Assembly (NCBI GenBank): GCA_964403795.1
Contig: CAYOHP010000023.1
Location: 41,860 to 72,495 of the forward strand
From: CAYOHP01 sp964403795 [NCBI: uncultured bacterium]
Lineage (GTDB): Bacteria; Muiribacteriota; UBA6191; CAZXTJ01
Direction of reading: 5' to 3'
Length of the DNA stretch: 30,636 nucleotides
In this document: piece after piece, positions 9,701 to 17,685 of the stretch
How the letters are laid out: each line of letters begins with the position of its first letter
Numbering within the stretch: position 1 is the stretch's first letter
The notes under the pieces: generated by a model
What the model was told of the DNA's origin: nothing
The model's database searches: none
The model's input: only the letters and a program-made list of their open reading frames with translations
Translations under genes and position numbers: made by a program

Positions 9701-9980
9701 CCGGCCAGATGGTGGTCACCGAGACGACCGGGCGCTCCACTTCGGGGGTGAGCTGGATAGGGACCGCCAGCAGCGCCTGGATCCCGAAGAGGACCACGAG
9801 CAGGACGCCGACGAGCACCGTCACCGGATACCGGATGGCCTGGTCCACCAGGCTGTCGGAGGGGCGCGGGTCCTCTGGTCGTCCGGGCTCCGGGGGGAGG
9901 CTCCCGACGTTCTTCGGGCGGGCTTCCGACTCGCCGAGGAGGGCCTGCAATTCGGCGTCCGTGGTCCGCGAGTCGGTCAA
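6741..9980 (-). CDS. RND-family inner-membrane efflux transporter
   Basis: The 1079-residue product is a proton-driven pump of the AcrB/MdtB/CzcA superfamily, inferred to export small molecules through the adaptor and outer-membrane factor encoded just upstream. After an unusual ~48-residue hydrophilic N-terminal extension comes TM1 (~52-72), a periplasmic porter region, TM2-6 (from ~382), a second periplasmic region and TM7-12. The proton-relay segment GMLVDNSIVVLENI carries Asp446 in TM4. The VDN form is common in RND pumps other than AcrB itself, so the substrate cannot be assigned. The start is TTG, overlapping the adaptor stop as TTGA. The length is near the family norm (about 1030-1050) once the N-terminal extension is removed. 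Confidence 0.95.
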   Translation of the reverse strand: MTDSRTTDAELQALLGESEARPKNVGSLPPEPGRPEDPRPSDSLVDQAIRYPVTVLVGVLLVVLFGIQALLAVPIQLTPEVERPVVSVTTIWPGANPEEVEREIVEEQEEQLRSLEGLVKMESLSSPGNGMVTLEFVPGTDLDAALLRVNNALNRVPGYPSEADRPILAEAGAQQNAIAWFILLPDGSRPGFEVEKELEFIENSVEARLERVPGVAAANIFGGQEREVVVHFDPAELAARGLTIREVAERLSREDRDTSAGHIDEGKRRYVIRTVGSFDTLDRIRDLVLREDARSRVYLRDVATVSLGYKDPQVRVRHKGEPCVAVNAQRQPGTNILEVMDGLKAAMKELNEGVLKERGMVMSQAYDSTVYIDEALALVRSNLVVGSLLAVIILYLFLRSFSATAIIAAAIPVSAIGTFVAMYLLGRNINVVSLAGISFAVGMLVDNSIVVLENIFTRIQKGEAQGTAASRGTTEVWGAILASTLTTIAVFLPIFFLKAEIAQLFRDIAVAISCAVLLSLVVSSTLIPMLAARSKAVLYEARVLGADPPHYADATGRAIHLLCGSVPARIATIVSLTAVSLTGTASLLPPAEYLPEGNRNLLFGILIPPPGYNLEEFNRIGTSLEGSIAPLWSGPDPLVENFFFVAAGRMMFMGAMAKDPARVGEVIPPMQKALGKVPGMIGIVQQAGLFEQGIDGGRSIEVKLQGPDLGKLVSLALQAFLRTMQEIPGANVRPVPGLELGQPELRVDPDRKRLVEAGLDAQELGFWIDVLADGARVSEVRLADGSQVDLTLRGRREALAHTQDLASLPVRLPRGGVVPLSSLAGIRLVMGPDQVQHTDRSRTVTLIVSPPKDVALETAMQILSTRVLGKLAEEGTLVQPYRWWLTGTADKLTSTRQTLQGGFFIALIVTYLLMASLYESFLYPLVIMFSVPLASFGGVVLLALTDTALRRADPNMGQPLDVLTMLGFVILVGIVVNNAILLVDRTLQNIRTGGLDPRDAVAEAAANRVRPILMSTLTSVFGMAPLVLMSGSGSELYRGIGAVVLGGLLCSTVFTMVLIPALLSLVLEFRIRTSGPGDV

Positions 9981-11278
9981 GGCGAGGTTCCCCCGGAGGC
10001 CGGGTCGAAACCCGGAGGGGCGCTGCGTTGGACCTCGACCAGAGATCCCGGTCGCAGGCGCTCGTTGCCTTCGACCACGACGCGTTCGCCTGCCTTGAGG
10101 CCGTCCAGGACCTGCACGAAGCGTCCGACTTCCCGGCCCAGCTTCAGGGTGCGGGAGGCTGCCTTCCCGTCCTCGATCACGTAGGCGGTAGGCGGGCCTC
10201 CGCTCCTCAGCACCGCGTCCTTGGGCAGGAGAAGAGTCGGTTCCGGAGGTCCGATCGCCAGCTCCACCTCGGTCGAGGCCCCGAGCTGGAGGGCCCGATC
10301 GGGATTGTCGACCCGCACCACCACCGGCATCGAGCGCGACCCTTCCTCGATCCGGGGACCGATCGCCACCAGGCGACCGATGCGTCGGACCGGCGTCTCA
10401 CGTCGGTTCTGGAGGCAGGGTGTCTCGGACATCGGGATCAGGAGCTCGACCTGGTGCTGCGGGACCAGGGCCACCAGGTCGAGCCGGCTGTCGTCGACCA
10501 GGTCCACGATGGGATCGCCCTTGGCGACCCAGTCGCCGACCTCCACGTAGATCTCGGCAGCGGCTCCGGAGAAGGGCGCCCTGACCTCCTGGTGCGCCAC
10601 CATCCGTTCGGCCTCGGCCAGGCGGGCTTCGTGCTCCGCCAGGGAGGCGTTGGCCGCCTCGATCCGCTCCTTGCGGTTGCCTGCCTCGAGCAGGGCGAGC
10701 CGGGCGCGCGCCGCCTCCAGGTCGGCGACCGCCACCTGGGCCCTCCGCTCGGCTTCGTCGAGGGCTTCCCGGGTCGCCGCCTTGCGACCGTGGAGGTCGG
10801 AGATCCTCTCCCGGTGGAGGTCTGCCTCGCGCCGCGCGGCCTCGGCGCGCCGGAGTTCCGCCCGGCCCACCGCGATCGTCTCCGGTCGCTCCCCGGCCGT
10901 GGTCTCCTGGCTCCGGGCCCTGGCTCCGTCCCGGGCGGCCTTGGCCGCATCCCGGCGGGCCCTCTCGACCCGGTCGTCGAGCCGCAGGAGCAGATCGCCC
11001 TCCCGATAGCGGAGCGAGAAGAACACCTTCCGCTCGACCACGATGCCCTCCCCGGCGGCCGCGACCCGGGAACGTTGGATGGGCAGGGGGGTGGCCACCA
11101 GGGTGACCGCCGGGCTCACGAGGGCGGATTCGACCGCGGCATCGACGACCTTGGCGGCCGGAGGAGGAGGCCCCTGGGCTACCGCCAGGGAAGCGGACAG
11201 ACCGGCGCCGAGGCAGAGGGGGAGCCAGGCTCCCCTCGGGGGGAAGGAACGGGACCGCCAGCGGTCAACGAGGGTCAT
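9977..11278 (-). CDS. HlyD/AcrA-type periplasmic adaptor (membrane fusion protein)
   Basis: The 433-residue product bridges the RND pump and the outer-membrane factor in the periplasm. An N-terminal signal-like segment ends near residue 34 (AVAQG). Half of a biotinyl-lipoyl-like domain follows (~70-105, ending in LRYREGDLLLRLDD). A long, very charged alpha-helical hairpin rich in Ala/Arg/Glu spans ~105-225, and the second lipoyl half (APFSGAAAEIYVEVGDWVAKGDPIVD-like) follows it. Beta-barrel and membrane-proximal parts make up the rest (LKAGERVVVEGNERLRPGSLV). The gene overlaps both neighbours by 4 bp (ATGA with the outer-membrane factor gene, TTGA with the pump), indicating translational coupling in one operon. 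Confidence 0.92.
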   Translation of the reverse strand: MTLVDRWRSRSFPPRGAWLPLCLGAGLSASLAVAQGPPPPAAKVVDAAVESALVSPAVTLVATPLPIQRSRVAAAGEGIVVERKVFFSLRYREGDLLLRLDDRVERARRDAAKAARDGARARSQETTAGERPETIAVGRAELRRAEAARREADLHRERISDLHGRKAATREALDEAERRAQVAVADLEAARARLALLEAGNRKERIEAANASLAEHEARLAEAERMVAHQEVRAPFSGAAAEIYVEVGDWVAKGDPIVDLVDDSRLDLVALVPQHQVELLIPMSETPCLQNRRETPVRRIGRLVAIGPRIEEGSRSMPVVVRVDNPDRALQLGASTEVELAIGPPEPTLLLPKDAVLRSGGPPTAYVIEDGKAASRTLKLGREVGRFVQVLDGLKAGERVVVEGNERLRPGSLVEVQRSAPPGFDPASGGTSP

Positions 11279-12657
11279 CGCGCCTCCTCGGCGAGGATCC
11301 GGGGGCGGATCAACGCCTCCAGGGTCGGGTCCGCCCCCAGGTCATGGTCGACCAACGTCCTGGCTGCCAGGCCCCCCGAGAGCCCCAGCGACCTCGCGAC
11401 GTTGCGCAGGATGTCGAACCGGCTCCGGACCTGGTCGAGGCGGGCCAACCGGAAGGAGACGTCGGCATCGAGCAGCTCGGCCTGGATCGCGGTCCCCTGC
11501 AGGTAGCGTTCCTGGACGATGTCCCGGTTCGCCCGGGCCAGGTCCAGGCGGGTCTCGGCGGACCGGAGCCGGGCCTGGGCCTCGCGAATCCCCAGGATCG
11601 CCTCCCCCAGGCGGATCACCAGTTCGTCGCGTTCGACCCGCCGCTCCAGGATGGCGGCCTCGAGTTCGGCCTCGGCCTGTTCCAGCCTGGCCCGGCGCCC
11701 TCCCCCGTCGAAGATCGGCAGCTCGAGGACCCCCATGGCCTCGGCATAGTCAGCGTCCTGGCTGAACACGCTGAGCCCGTTGGCGATGTGGACCTGCTGG
11801 ACCTTCAGGTCGACCGAAGGTCGCGAGGCGGCCCGGGCCAGATCCACCCTGGCCCGGGCCTGGCGGACCCGGGCGTCGCGGACCTGGAGGGCCGGTGCTC
11901 CTTCCAGCCGGGTCTCGTCCTCGATCCCGGTGACGGGGATCGAATCGATGGGAGCCAGGTCCGAGGTCAGGCGCGCGGGCGAATCGGAGGAGAGATCCAG
12001 GAGGACCCGCAAGGTGTCCCGGGCCAGGAGTTCGGCGGTCCGGGAGACCACCAGGGCGCGCTCGTCCTCGAGCAGCTGGAGATCGGCCTGGAGCCGGTCG
12101 GTCTCGAGCAGGACCCCGGCGTCGATCCTGGCCTGGATGTCCGAGATGCGGTGTCGGTGGGTCTGGATCGACTCTTCCAGGACTTCCTGGGTGCGGGTCT
12201 CCTCGTGCACCTTGAGGAAGGCCTCCACGACCCTGCCGAGGACGGTCTCGATCGTGAGCAGGTAGGTGCCTTCGGATTCGCGGACCCCGGATTCGGCGAG
12301 CCGGACCGAGGCCGGGAGGGCGCCGCCGGAGTAGACCCGCTGCTCGAGCGCGGCGGTGATCTGGTGGGCATACCTCGGCTGCGAGAAGAAGGCCGGGAAG
12401 TCGCGGTTGGTGCGGGAATGGGTGTCCCTCAGGGTGAGGTCGGGGACGCGATCGGCCCGGCGCGCCCGCACCAACGAGCGGGAAGCCTCCAGGCGCTTGC
12501 GGGCGGCAAGGACCGAGGGATTCCCGGTCGCCGAGAGGTACATGCAGGTGGACAGGCCGAGCTCACGGGGGACGGCATCGGGAGACCCGGACTGCGCCGG
12601 GGTCGCAAGGAGGGCGATGGCGCCCAGCGCGGCGCCGCCGAGCAGGGCGCGGGTCAC
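11275..12657 (-). CDS. TolC-type outer-membrane efflux protein
   Basis: The 460-residue product should form the trimeric outer-membrane channel of the tripartite pump. It starts at a GTG overlapping the acs stop codon as GTGA. A signal peptide covers ~1-23 (MTRALLGG, a hydrophobic run, then TPAQS). The mature chain has the two internally similar halves of the family: long amphipathic helices full of Arg/Glu/Ala/Leu, with typical segments [20 protein letters not shown] and, in the second half, [19 protein letters not shown] followed by [18 protein letters not shown]. The length matches the family. Its position directly after acs and before the adaptor gene defines the order of the transport cassette. 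Confidence 0.9.
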   Translation of the reverse strand: MTRALLGGAALGAIALLATPAQSGSPDAVPRELGLSTCMYLSATGNPSVLAARKRLEASRSLVRARRADRVPDLTLRDTHSRTNRDFPAFFSQPRYAHQITAALEQRVYSGGALPASVRLAESGVRESEGTYLLTIETVLGRVVEAFLKVHEETRTQEVLEESIQTHRHRISDIQARIDAGVLLETDRLQADLQLLEDERALVVSRTAELLARDTLRVLLDLSSDSPARLTSDLAPIDSIPVTGIEDETRLEGAPALQVRDARVRQARARVDLARAASRPSVDLKVQQVHIANGLSVFSQDADYAEAMGVLELPIFDGGGRRARLEQAEAELEAAILERRVERDELVIRLGEAILGIREAQARLRSAETRLDLARANRDIVQERYLQGTAIQAELLDADVSFRLARLDQVRSRFDILRNVARSLGLSGGLAARTLVDHDLGADPTLEALIRPRILAEEAR

Positions 12658-14624
12658 TCCTCGGCACCGGTCTCGAGCTGCCCCCGCAGCTTCTCGAGGA
12701 GTGCGGTGTCCTCGAGGGTGGTGGTGTCGCCCTGGACCCCTCGCCCCGAGGCGATGGACCGGAGCAGGCGCCGCATGATCTTCCCGCTCCGGGTGCGGGG
12801 CAACGGCATGCCGCCCGTGAAGTGGATCTCCTCGGGCCGGGCCAGGGCGCCGATCTCATGGACCACGTGCTCCCGGAGTTCGGCCGCCAGGGCGGGGGAC
12901 TCGTCGTTGCCTTCGGCCAGGGTCACGAAGGCGACGATCGCCTCGCCCTTCAGGGGATCGGGGCGGCCCACGACCGCGGCCTCCGCCACGGCGCGATGCC
13001 CGACCAGGGCGGACTCGACCTCGGCGGTCCCGAGTCGATGGCCCGAGACGTTGATCACGTCGTCGACCCGCCCCATGATCCAGTAGTACCCGTCGGCATC
13101 GGTGTGGGATCCGTCGCCGGGGAAGTACCGCCCCGGGTACTCCGACCAGTAGGTCTTCTGGTAGCGCTCCGGATCCCCGTGGAGGGTCCGCAGCATGCTC
13201 GGCCAGGGCTTGCGGATGACGAGATACCCCCCCGACCCGGGGGGGACCTCCTTGCCGGCCTTGTCGAGGATGGCGGCGTCGATGCCCGGCAGCGGCCGGG
13301 TACAGGAGCCGGGCCGGGTATGGGTGACGCCGGGGACGGGGCTCAGCATGATGCTCCCCGTCTCGGTCTGCCACCAGGTGTCCACGATCGGGCAGCGGTG
13401 CTTCCCGATGACCTCGTGGTACCACATCCAGGCTTCCGGATTGATCGGCTCGCCCACCGAGCCCAGCAGCCGGAGCGAGGAGAGGTCGTGGCGCAGGGGC
13501 CATCGGTCTCCCCACTTGATGAAGGCCCGGATGGCGGTGGGGGCCGTGTAGAAGATGCTCACCCTGTGGTCGTCGATGATGCGCCAGAAGCGGTCCGGCT
13601 CGGGGTGGTTGGGGGCCCCCTCGTACATGAGCGTGGTGGCGCCGTTGGAGAGGATCCCGTAGAGGACGTAGGTGTGGCCGGTCACCCACCCGATGTCGGC
13701 GGTGCACCAGTAGACGTCGTCGTCGCGCAGGTCGAAGACGAGCTTGGAGGTCCAGGTGGCGTTCACCAGGTAGCCCCCGGTGGTGTGGAGGATCCCCTTG
13801 GGCTTGCCGGTGGTCCCGCTGGTGTAGAGGATGAAGAGGGGGTGCTCGGAGTCGAGCTGGGCCGCCTCGTTCCTGTCGTCGACCGAGGCGATGACCTCGT
13901 GCCACCAGATATCCCGGCCCGGGGTCCACTCGACCTTGGAGCCGGTGCGCCGTACGCACACGACGTGCTGGACCGAGGCTACGCCGGCGAGGGCCTCGTC
14001 GACCGCCGACTTGAGCGGGACTTCCTTGCCCCTCCGGTAGCCCCCGTCGGCGGTGACCACCAGCTTCGCCTCCGCGTCCTGCATGCGGTCCCGCAGGGCG
14101 TGGGCCGAGAAACCGCCGAACACCACGCTGTGGACCGCACCGATCCTGGCGGCCGCCAGGCAGGCGATGGCGATCTCGGGGATCATCGGCATGTAGATGC
14201 CGATCCGGTCCCCGGCCTTGATCCCCAGCTTCTGCAGCACGTTGGCGAACCGGCAGACCTCCCGGTGGAGCTGGCCGTAGGTATAGGTCCGGACCTCGCC
14301 GTCCTCGCCTTCCCAGATCAGGGCCGCCTTGGTCCGGCGCCAGGATCCGAGATGCCGGTCGAGGCAGTTGTAGGCGACGTTGGTGGTACCACCCAGGTAC
14401 CAGCGGGCGAAGGGGGCCTGGCTCCAGTCGAGGACCTTTTCGAACCTGCGGAACCAGTGGATGCCCTCGGCGCGCTCGGCCCAGTACCCCTCGGGATCCG
14501 TCTCGGCCTTGTGGTAGAGGGCGTCGAGGGCCTCCCGGGTCCCGACCAGGGCTCGCTTCGAGAACTCCGCCGATGGGGGGAAGAGGCGGTTCTCCCGGAG
14601 GATGGAATCGATGTGCTCGGTCAT
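12654..14624 (-). CDS. acs: Acetyl-coenzyme A synthetase (AMP-forming)
   Basis: The enzyme converts acetate, ATP and CoA to acetyl-CoA, AMP and PPi in the cytoplasm. The chosen ATG at 14624 gives 656 residues, the usual length (E. coli Acs is 652), and has GGGAG 7 nt upstream. An upstream in-frame GTG at 14681 would add 19 atypical residues. Visible signatures are the family N-terminus ([21 protein letters not shown]), the P-loop-like [11 protein letters not shown] at 267-277, the core WQTETGSIM motif, and [16 protein letters not shown] near the C-terminus. That last motif holds the catalytic Lys (615), which is acetylated in known Acs enzymes. Regulation by Lys acetylation is therefore possible. 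The gene heads a minus-strand run and overlaps the outer-membrane factor gene by 4 bp, an uncommon partner. Confidence 0.96.
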   Translation of the reverse strand: MTEHIDSILRENRLFPPSAEFSKRALVGTREALDALYHKAETDPEGYWAERAEGIHWFRRFEKVLDWSQAPFARWYLGGTTNVAYNCLDRHLGSWRRTKAALIWEGEDGEVRTYTYGQLHREVCRFANVLQKLGIKAGDRIGIYMPMIPEIAIACLAAARIGAVHSVVFGGFSAHALRDRMQDAEAKLVVTADGGYRRGKEVPLKSAVDEALAGVASVQHVVCVRRTGSKVEWTPGRDIWWHEVIASVDDRNEAAQLDSEHPLFILYTSGTTGKPKGILHTTGGYLVNATWTSKLVFDLRDDDVYWCTADIGWVTGHTYVLYGILSNGATTLMYEGAPNHPEPDRFWRIIDDHRVSIFYTAPTAIRAFIKWGDRWPLRHDLSSLRLLGSVGEPINPEAWMWYHEVIGKHRCPIVDTWWQTETGSIMLSPVPGVTHTRPGSCTRPLPGIDAAILDKAGKEVPPGSGGYLVIRKPWPSMLRTLHGDPERYQKTYWSEYPGRYFPGDGSHTDADGYYWIMGRVDDVINVSGHRLGTAEVESALVGHRAVAEAAVVGRPDPLKGEAIVAFVTLAEGNDESPALAAELREHVVHEIGALARPEEIHFTGGMPLPRTRSGKIMRRLLRSIASGRGVQGDTTTLEDTALLEKLRGQLETGAEE

Positions 14625-14648
14625 GGTCCGCTCCCTCGACTGGCGGCC

Positions 14649-14654
14649 ATGGTA
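14649..14654 (-). promoter_or_regulatory. Candidate -10 element upstream of acs
   Basis: TACCAT on the minus strand lies 24 nt before the acs ATG, leaving room for the GGGAG ribosome site in the leader. No good -35 box is seen at 16-18 bp. The 109-bp gap to the upstream gene makes a separate acs promoter plausible. Confidence 0.25.
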
Positions 14655-14733
14655 CTCCGGCTCGGGAAGATCCTGCCGCACCGCTCGCAGTGCGCCGTCG
14701 GGGCCGCCAGCGCCGGAGCGGGGGCGACCCGGT

Positions 14734-15420
14734 TCAGGTGCCCTTGCCCTCGGCCGCGCTCGCCCTGAGGAACTCGGGGACCGCGGTCCGCAGGTGGGCG
14801 AGGTCTTCTCCCAGGCAGCGTGCCAGGAGGTCCAGGGAGGAGACCTCCTCCCCGTACTGGACCATCAGGTCGACCAGCAGGGACCGGCGGTCCTGGGGCG
14901 AAGGCTCCAGGCGCAGGTCGTGGTGGACGGTTCCCAGGTTCTCGACCTGGCGGTCGTAGAAGAAGCGGATCCCCACTCCCGTCGAGGACCCGCCCAGGTG
15001 CTGGAAGCTGCGCATCCTGAGGAAGCTCGTCGCCAGGAACTCGTCCGCCGAGATGTAGTTCACCTTGCCGCCGTTGAGCTCCCGGACCGGGAATTCGCTG
15101 GCGATCAGGTGATCGATGCCCCGGAGGATCGGTTCGCCGTAGGCCTGGTGGACCAGGGCCAGGATCTCGCGAAGGGTGGCGGGATCGGGAGGCGAGGGCG
15201 CCTGCTCGAGGAAGTAGGAGAGCTCCATCCGGTCGGGGTGGAGGACCAGCGAGGCACCCTCGTCGGAGGCGAAGGTGTACTGGCCCCCGGATCGCGACTG
15301 GGCTTCGAAGTAGGGATAGAGCCGGTGTCCCAGGGCCTCGTAGAGCTCGCGGGTAGGCTCCACCTCGTCGTGGTAGAGGGTGACCGCGGTCTCCTGGAAG
15401 GCCTGAAGGAGCGTGCTCAT
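14734..15420 (-). CDS. Uncharacterised 228-residue protein coupled to a TerB-like protein
   Basis: I do not recognise this family. The ATG at 15420 overlaps the stop codon of the upstream gene as ATGA, so the pair is translationally coupled. The open frame continues further upstream, but that part is the shadow of the TerB-like gene. The chain has no signal peptide or membrane segment. It looks like a mixed alpha/beta cytosolic protein: an N-terminal helix ([19 protein letters not shown]), beta-rich segments ([29 protein letters not shown]), a long helix, then [14 protein letters not shown] and a C-terminal helical region. Asp, Glu and Arg are frequent. The function cannot be assigned from sequence alone. 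Its partner suggests a stress or envelope-related role only by association. Confidence 0.8.
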   Translation of the reverse strand: MSTLLQAFQETAVTLYHDEVEPTRELYEALGHRLYPYFEAQSRSGGQYTFASDEGASLVLHPDRMELSYFLEQAPSPPDPATLREILALVHQAYGEPILRGIDHLIASEFPVRELNGGKVNYISADEFLATSFLRMRSFQHLGGSSTGVGIRFFYDRQVENLGTVHHDLRLEPSPQDRRSLLVDLMVQYGEEVSSLDLLARCLGEDLAHLRTAVPEFLRASAAEGKGT

Positions 15421-16388
15421 GGGCTCCTGGCCAGCGCCTCGGCCCGCTGCCGCTCTTCGTCGCCGAGGCCCAGGTGGTCGGCCACCGAACGGAGCAGCCG
15501 GGCCTCGTCCGGGGTCACGACGCCGTCCTCGAGGGCGATCCGGAAGAGCTTGGAGTAGAACTCCCCGGATTGCATCTCGGCGGCGCCCTGGAGCCGGCCG
15601 TCGGCCCGGGCCGACTGCACCTCGCGCACCATGCGGGCGTGCTGGTGGACCGGGATCCCCAACAGCCGGCGCAGCGAGAGGATGGCAGTCTCCTCGGTAG
15701 AGGAGAGGTGCCCGTCCTTGATGCATTCCTCGAGCAGGCACCGGTAGATCTTCTCCCGGGTGAGATCCGCCACCAGATCGGGTTCGGAGAGGGACGGGAG
15801 GTTCACCCGCCCGGGCTTGGCACGAGGTCCCGGCTCGCTCTGGGCTGCCGGGCGGGAGTCGAGCGCCCCGGGTTCCTCGACTCCCGGCGACGAGGCTCCC
15901 AAGAGCCATGCCAGGTGGACCTGGCCGTCGGCCATGATCCTCTCGAGTCGCTGGCCTTCCCGGGCCAACTCGGGATCCGAGGAGGCCGCCAGGCGGGAAG
16001 CCAGGGCGACCAGGGTCCCGTGGAGCGGGGCGCGCCGGGCGAGCCAGGGCATGACCGGGAGGGAGTGGAGGAGGGCATGGACGACCCGGCCCATGGTCCC
16101 CTTGCGGATCGGGATCTCCTTGACGGGGAGGAGCAGCACGTCCAGGGCGTTGGTCACCGAGGTGAGCAGCGGTTCGGTCGCCCCCCTGGGAAAGCCCTCG
16201 ATCGCCAGCCCGTGCAGGCCTTCGAGGGCTTCCTCCAGGCTCTGGGCGGCATCGGCGGGGGTCGCCCAGGCGGGCGGGGACCCCGGGACGGAACCCTCGG
16301 GCCAGCCGTGGCTCTTGTCGTCCCACCCCTGGGGCGAGACCCGGCTCCTGGATCCCTGGCTGCCGCGGATGTGGTCGAGGAGTCCCAT
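15417..16388 (-). CDS. TerB-like helical protein
   Basis: The 323-residue cytosolic protein starts at an ATG without a visible SD. Residues ~45-165 are helical and unrecognised, and ~170-205 form a Pro/Gly-rich linker. The C-terminal ~212-320 holds two tandem helical units with the acidic turn motif of the TerB/DjlA-N superfamily: CIKDGHLSSTEETAILSLRRLLG (Asp225-Gly226) and ALEDGVVTPDEARLLRSVADHLG (Asp288-Gly289). TerB-type domains are known from tellurite and stress modules and from DjlA-like cochaperones; their biochemical role is often unclear and may involve metal binding. The gene is separated from rplT by a strong terminator, so it begins a new transcription unit with the unknown gene downstream. 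Confidence 0.72.
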   Translation of the reverse strand: MGLLDHIRGSQGSRSRVSPQGWDDKSHGWPEGSVPGSPPAWATPADAAQSLEEALEGLHGLAIEGFPRGATEPLLTSVTNALDVLLLPVKEIPIRKGTMGRVVHALLHSLPVMPWLARRAPLHGTLVALASRLAASSDPELAREGQRLERIMADGQVHLAWLLGASSPGVEEPGALDSRPAAQSEPGPRAKPGRVNLPSLSEPDLVADLTREKIYRCLLEECIKDGHLSSTEETAILSLRRLLGIPVHQHARMVREVQSARADGRLQGAAEMQSGEFYSKLFRIALEDGVVTPDEARLLRSVADHLGLGDEERQRAEALARSP

Positions 16389-16397
16389 CTCGGGTCG

Positions 16398-16403
16398 ACT
16401 CTA
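16398..16403 (-). promoter_or_regulatory. Candidate -10 element TAGAGT, possibly leaderless start
   Basis: On the minus strand TAGAGT ends 9 nt before the ATG of the TerB-like gene, and no SD lies between. A poor -35 (TTTCCC, about 18 bp upstream) is possible. The same hexamer serves as the candidate -10 of the TPR pair at 21553. Confidence 0.3.
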
Positions 16404-16431
16404 ACCCCCGGGGAGCCCGCGGGGAAAGGAA

Positions 16432-16458
16432 GACCCCCGGACCGAGGGTCCGGGGGTC
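16432..16458 (-). terminator. Rho-independent-type terminator of infC-rpmI-rplT
   Basis: A perfect 12-bp inverted repeat, GACCCCCGGACC / GGTCCGGGGGTC, is separated by a 3-nt loop. It begins 25 nt after the rplT stop. On the minus strand it is followed by TTCCTTTCC, a short pyrimidine tract that is not a pure U-run. It separates the ribosomal operon from the TerB-like gene. Confidence 0.8.
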
Positions 16459-16461
16459 GAG

Positions 16462-16485
16462 GATCCTCGGCCGGGGCCGGGGATC
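16462..16485. repeat. Second inverted repeat overlapping the rplT stop codon
   Basis: GATCCTCGGCC and GGCCGGGGATC flank a 2-nt centre, with a single T/G (plus) or C/A (minus) mismatch. It lies directly between the rplT end and the terminator. It may protect the 3' end or help termination. Confidence 0.4.
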
Positions 16486-16837
16486 AGGCGGCCTTGGCCG
16501 CCTCGACGATCTTGGCGAAGGCGCCGAGGTCGTTGAAGGCCAGGTCGGCGAGGGACTTGCGGTCCATCTCGATCCCGGCCTTCTTCAGGCCGCACATGAA
16601 GCGGCTGTAGTTGTAGGCCGGATCGAGCTCGCGGATGGCGGCGTTGATCCGGATGATCCAGAGCGAGCGGAAGTCGCGCTTCTTGACCTTGCGGCTCCGG
16701 TAGGCGTGCTTCAGCGCGTTCATCTGGCGCAGGAATGCGCGCTTGTAGAGGTTCTTGAAGCCGTGGCGGCGGCCCTTGGCGAGCTTCAGCAGCTTCTTGT
16801 GGCGACGGCGGGTGACGGGACCGGCTGGGTTTCTCAA
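16484..16837 (-). CDS. rplT: 50S ribosomal protein L20
   Basis: The 117-residue product binds 23S rRNA early in 50S assembly. Family signatures are clear: [13 protein letters not shown], then [36 protein letters not shown], and [24 protein letters not shown]. The start is a TTG at 16837 with AGGAG 6 nt upstream; no in-frame ATG fits better. The first residues (MRNPAGPVT) differ from the usual MxRVKRG basic start, so the N-terminus has fewer Lys/Arg than normal. The gene lies 9 bp after rpmI in the classical infC-rpmI-rplT order. In E. coli and B. subtilis L20 represses this operon by binding its mRNA, which matters for the leader described upstream. Confidence 0.97.
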   Translation of the reverse strand: MRNPAGPVTRRRHKKLLKLAKGRRHGFKNLYKRAFLRQMNALKHAYRSRKVKKRDFRSLWIIRINAAIRELDPAYNYSRFMCGLKKAGIEMDRKSLADLAFNDLGAFAKIVEAAKAA

Positions 16838-16847
16838 GTCAGGCTCC

Positions 16848-17045
16848 TCACGCGTTCGGGAGCATGGCCTTGATGCGGCCCATGTCCGTCTTGCTCACGA
16901 AGAGGCCGGAGCGGAGGCGGCGCTTCCGCTTCATGCTCTTCTTCGTCAGGATGTGGTTGTGGTTGGCGCGGTTGGCCTTGACTCGACCGCTCTTCAGGAC
17001 CTTGAAGCGCTTGGCCGCACCTCGGTGGGTCTTGAGCTTCGGCAT
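16848..17045 (-). CDS. rpmI: 50S ribosomal protein L35
   Basis: The 65-residue product is complete and has the standard L35 pattern: [20 protein letters not shown] at the start, then [15 protein letters not shown] and a C-terminal MLPNA. It is a small, strongly basic component of the large subunit. The ATG is preceded by AAGG about 8 nt upstream. It sits 49 bp after infC and 9 bp before rplT, and is expected to be on the same transcript. Confidence 0.97.
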   Translation of the reverse strand: MPKLKTHRGAAKRFKVLKSGRVKANRANHNHILTKKSMKRKRRLRSGLFVSKTDMGRIKAMLPNA

Positions 17046-17094
17046 GGTGATCGCCTTTCGGGAACAGGGTTGGAGGGAGTTCGGGGGCGAGGGC

Positions 17095-17685
17095 TCAGCC
17101 CTCGATCGCGGGCTCCCCGGCCGGTTCCTCGACCTCGTCGTGGGACGAGGGACGGGGAGCCGCGGCCTTGGCGGACGGGATGACTTTGGGAGCGATGGTG
17201 GTGGAGAGGTTCCGGCCCTCGAGTCGAGGCGGGGCCTCGATCTTCCCGTACTGCTCGAGGACCTTGGTCACTCCGGCGAGGAGTTCGTGTCCCCTCTCGG
17301 TGTGGGCCATTTCGCGTCCCGAGAACATGACCGTGACCTTGAGCTTGTGTCCTTGCTTGAGGAACTCGATCCCGTGCGAGATCTTGAATTCCCGGTCGTG
17401 GTCCTCGATCTTGGGGCGGAGTTTGACCTCCTTGAGCGAGAAGGCCTTCTGCTTCTTGCGCGCCTCCCGCTCCCGCTTCTCCTGTTCGAACTTGAACTTC
17501 CCGTAGTTCATGATCTTGGCCACGGGGGGATTGGCGTTGGGAGCGACTTCCACGAGGTCGAGCTTGGCGGCCCGGGCCGCGTTGAGAGCTTCCTCCACGG
17601 TGAGCTGGCCGAGGTCTTCGCCTTCGGCTCCCACTACGCGGAGCGCTGCCGCCCAGATCTGTTCGTTGACGCGATGCTTCTGCAT
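17095..17685 (-). CDS. infC: Translation initiation factor IF-3
   Basis: IF-3 keeps the 30S subunit free and checks start-codon pairing. The ATG at 17685 ([10 protein letters not shown]) gives 196 residues and matches the family N-terminus, with AGGA 5 nt upstream. A longer open frame to 17898 is rejected because it would run through the promoter. The N domain (~1-75) includes [20 protein letters not shown] and [16 protein letters not shown]. The linker and C domain carry [18 protein letters not shown], then [22 protein letters not shown] Pro/Ala/Glu-rich tail of ~28 residues after TTIAPK is longer than in E. coli IF-3. The start is an ordinary ATG, unlike the AUU/AUC found in many infC genes, so IF-3 self-control by start-codon discrimination is not expected here. 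Confidence 0.96.
   Translation of the reverse strand: MQKHRVNEQIWAAALRVVGAEGEDLGQLTVEEALNAARAAKLDLVEVAPNANPPVAKIMNYGKFKFEQEKREREARKKQKAFSLKEVKLRPKIEDHDREFKISHGIEFLKQGHKLKVTVMFSGREMAHTERGHELLAGVTKVLEQYGKIEAPPRLEGRNLSTTIAPKVIPSAKAAAPRPSSHDEVEEPAGEPAIEG

Noticed and set aside
6597-10184. A 1195-residue open frame on the plus strand
   Set aside because: It is antisense to the RND pump and adaptor genes. Its translation is a Gly/Asp/Gln/His-rich, low-complexity chain without domains, as expected from the opposite strand of high-GC codons.
14625-14681. Upstream GTG start of acs
   Set aside because: It adds 19 residues not found in the family; the ATG at 14624 has GGGAG at good spacing.
14625-14740. 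Short minus-strand frame with a CERCG zinc-ribbon-like piece before acs
   Set aside because: There is only one CxxC pair and no good start with SD; it runs through the acs leader and is probably chance.
15421-16326. Longer version of the 228-residue protein, open to 16326
   Set aside because: The extra part overlaps the TerB-like gene in another frame and reads as Arg/Gly/Pro-rich noise.
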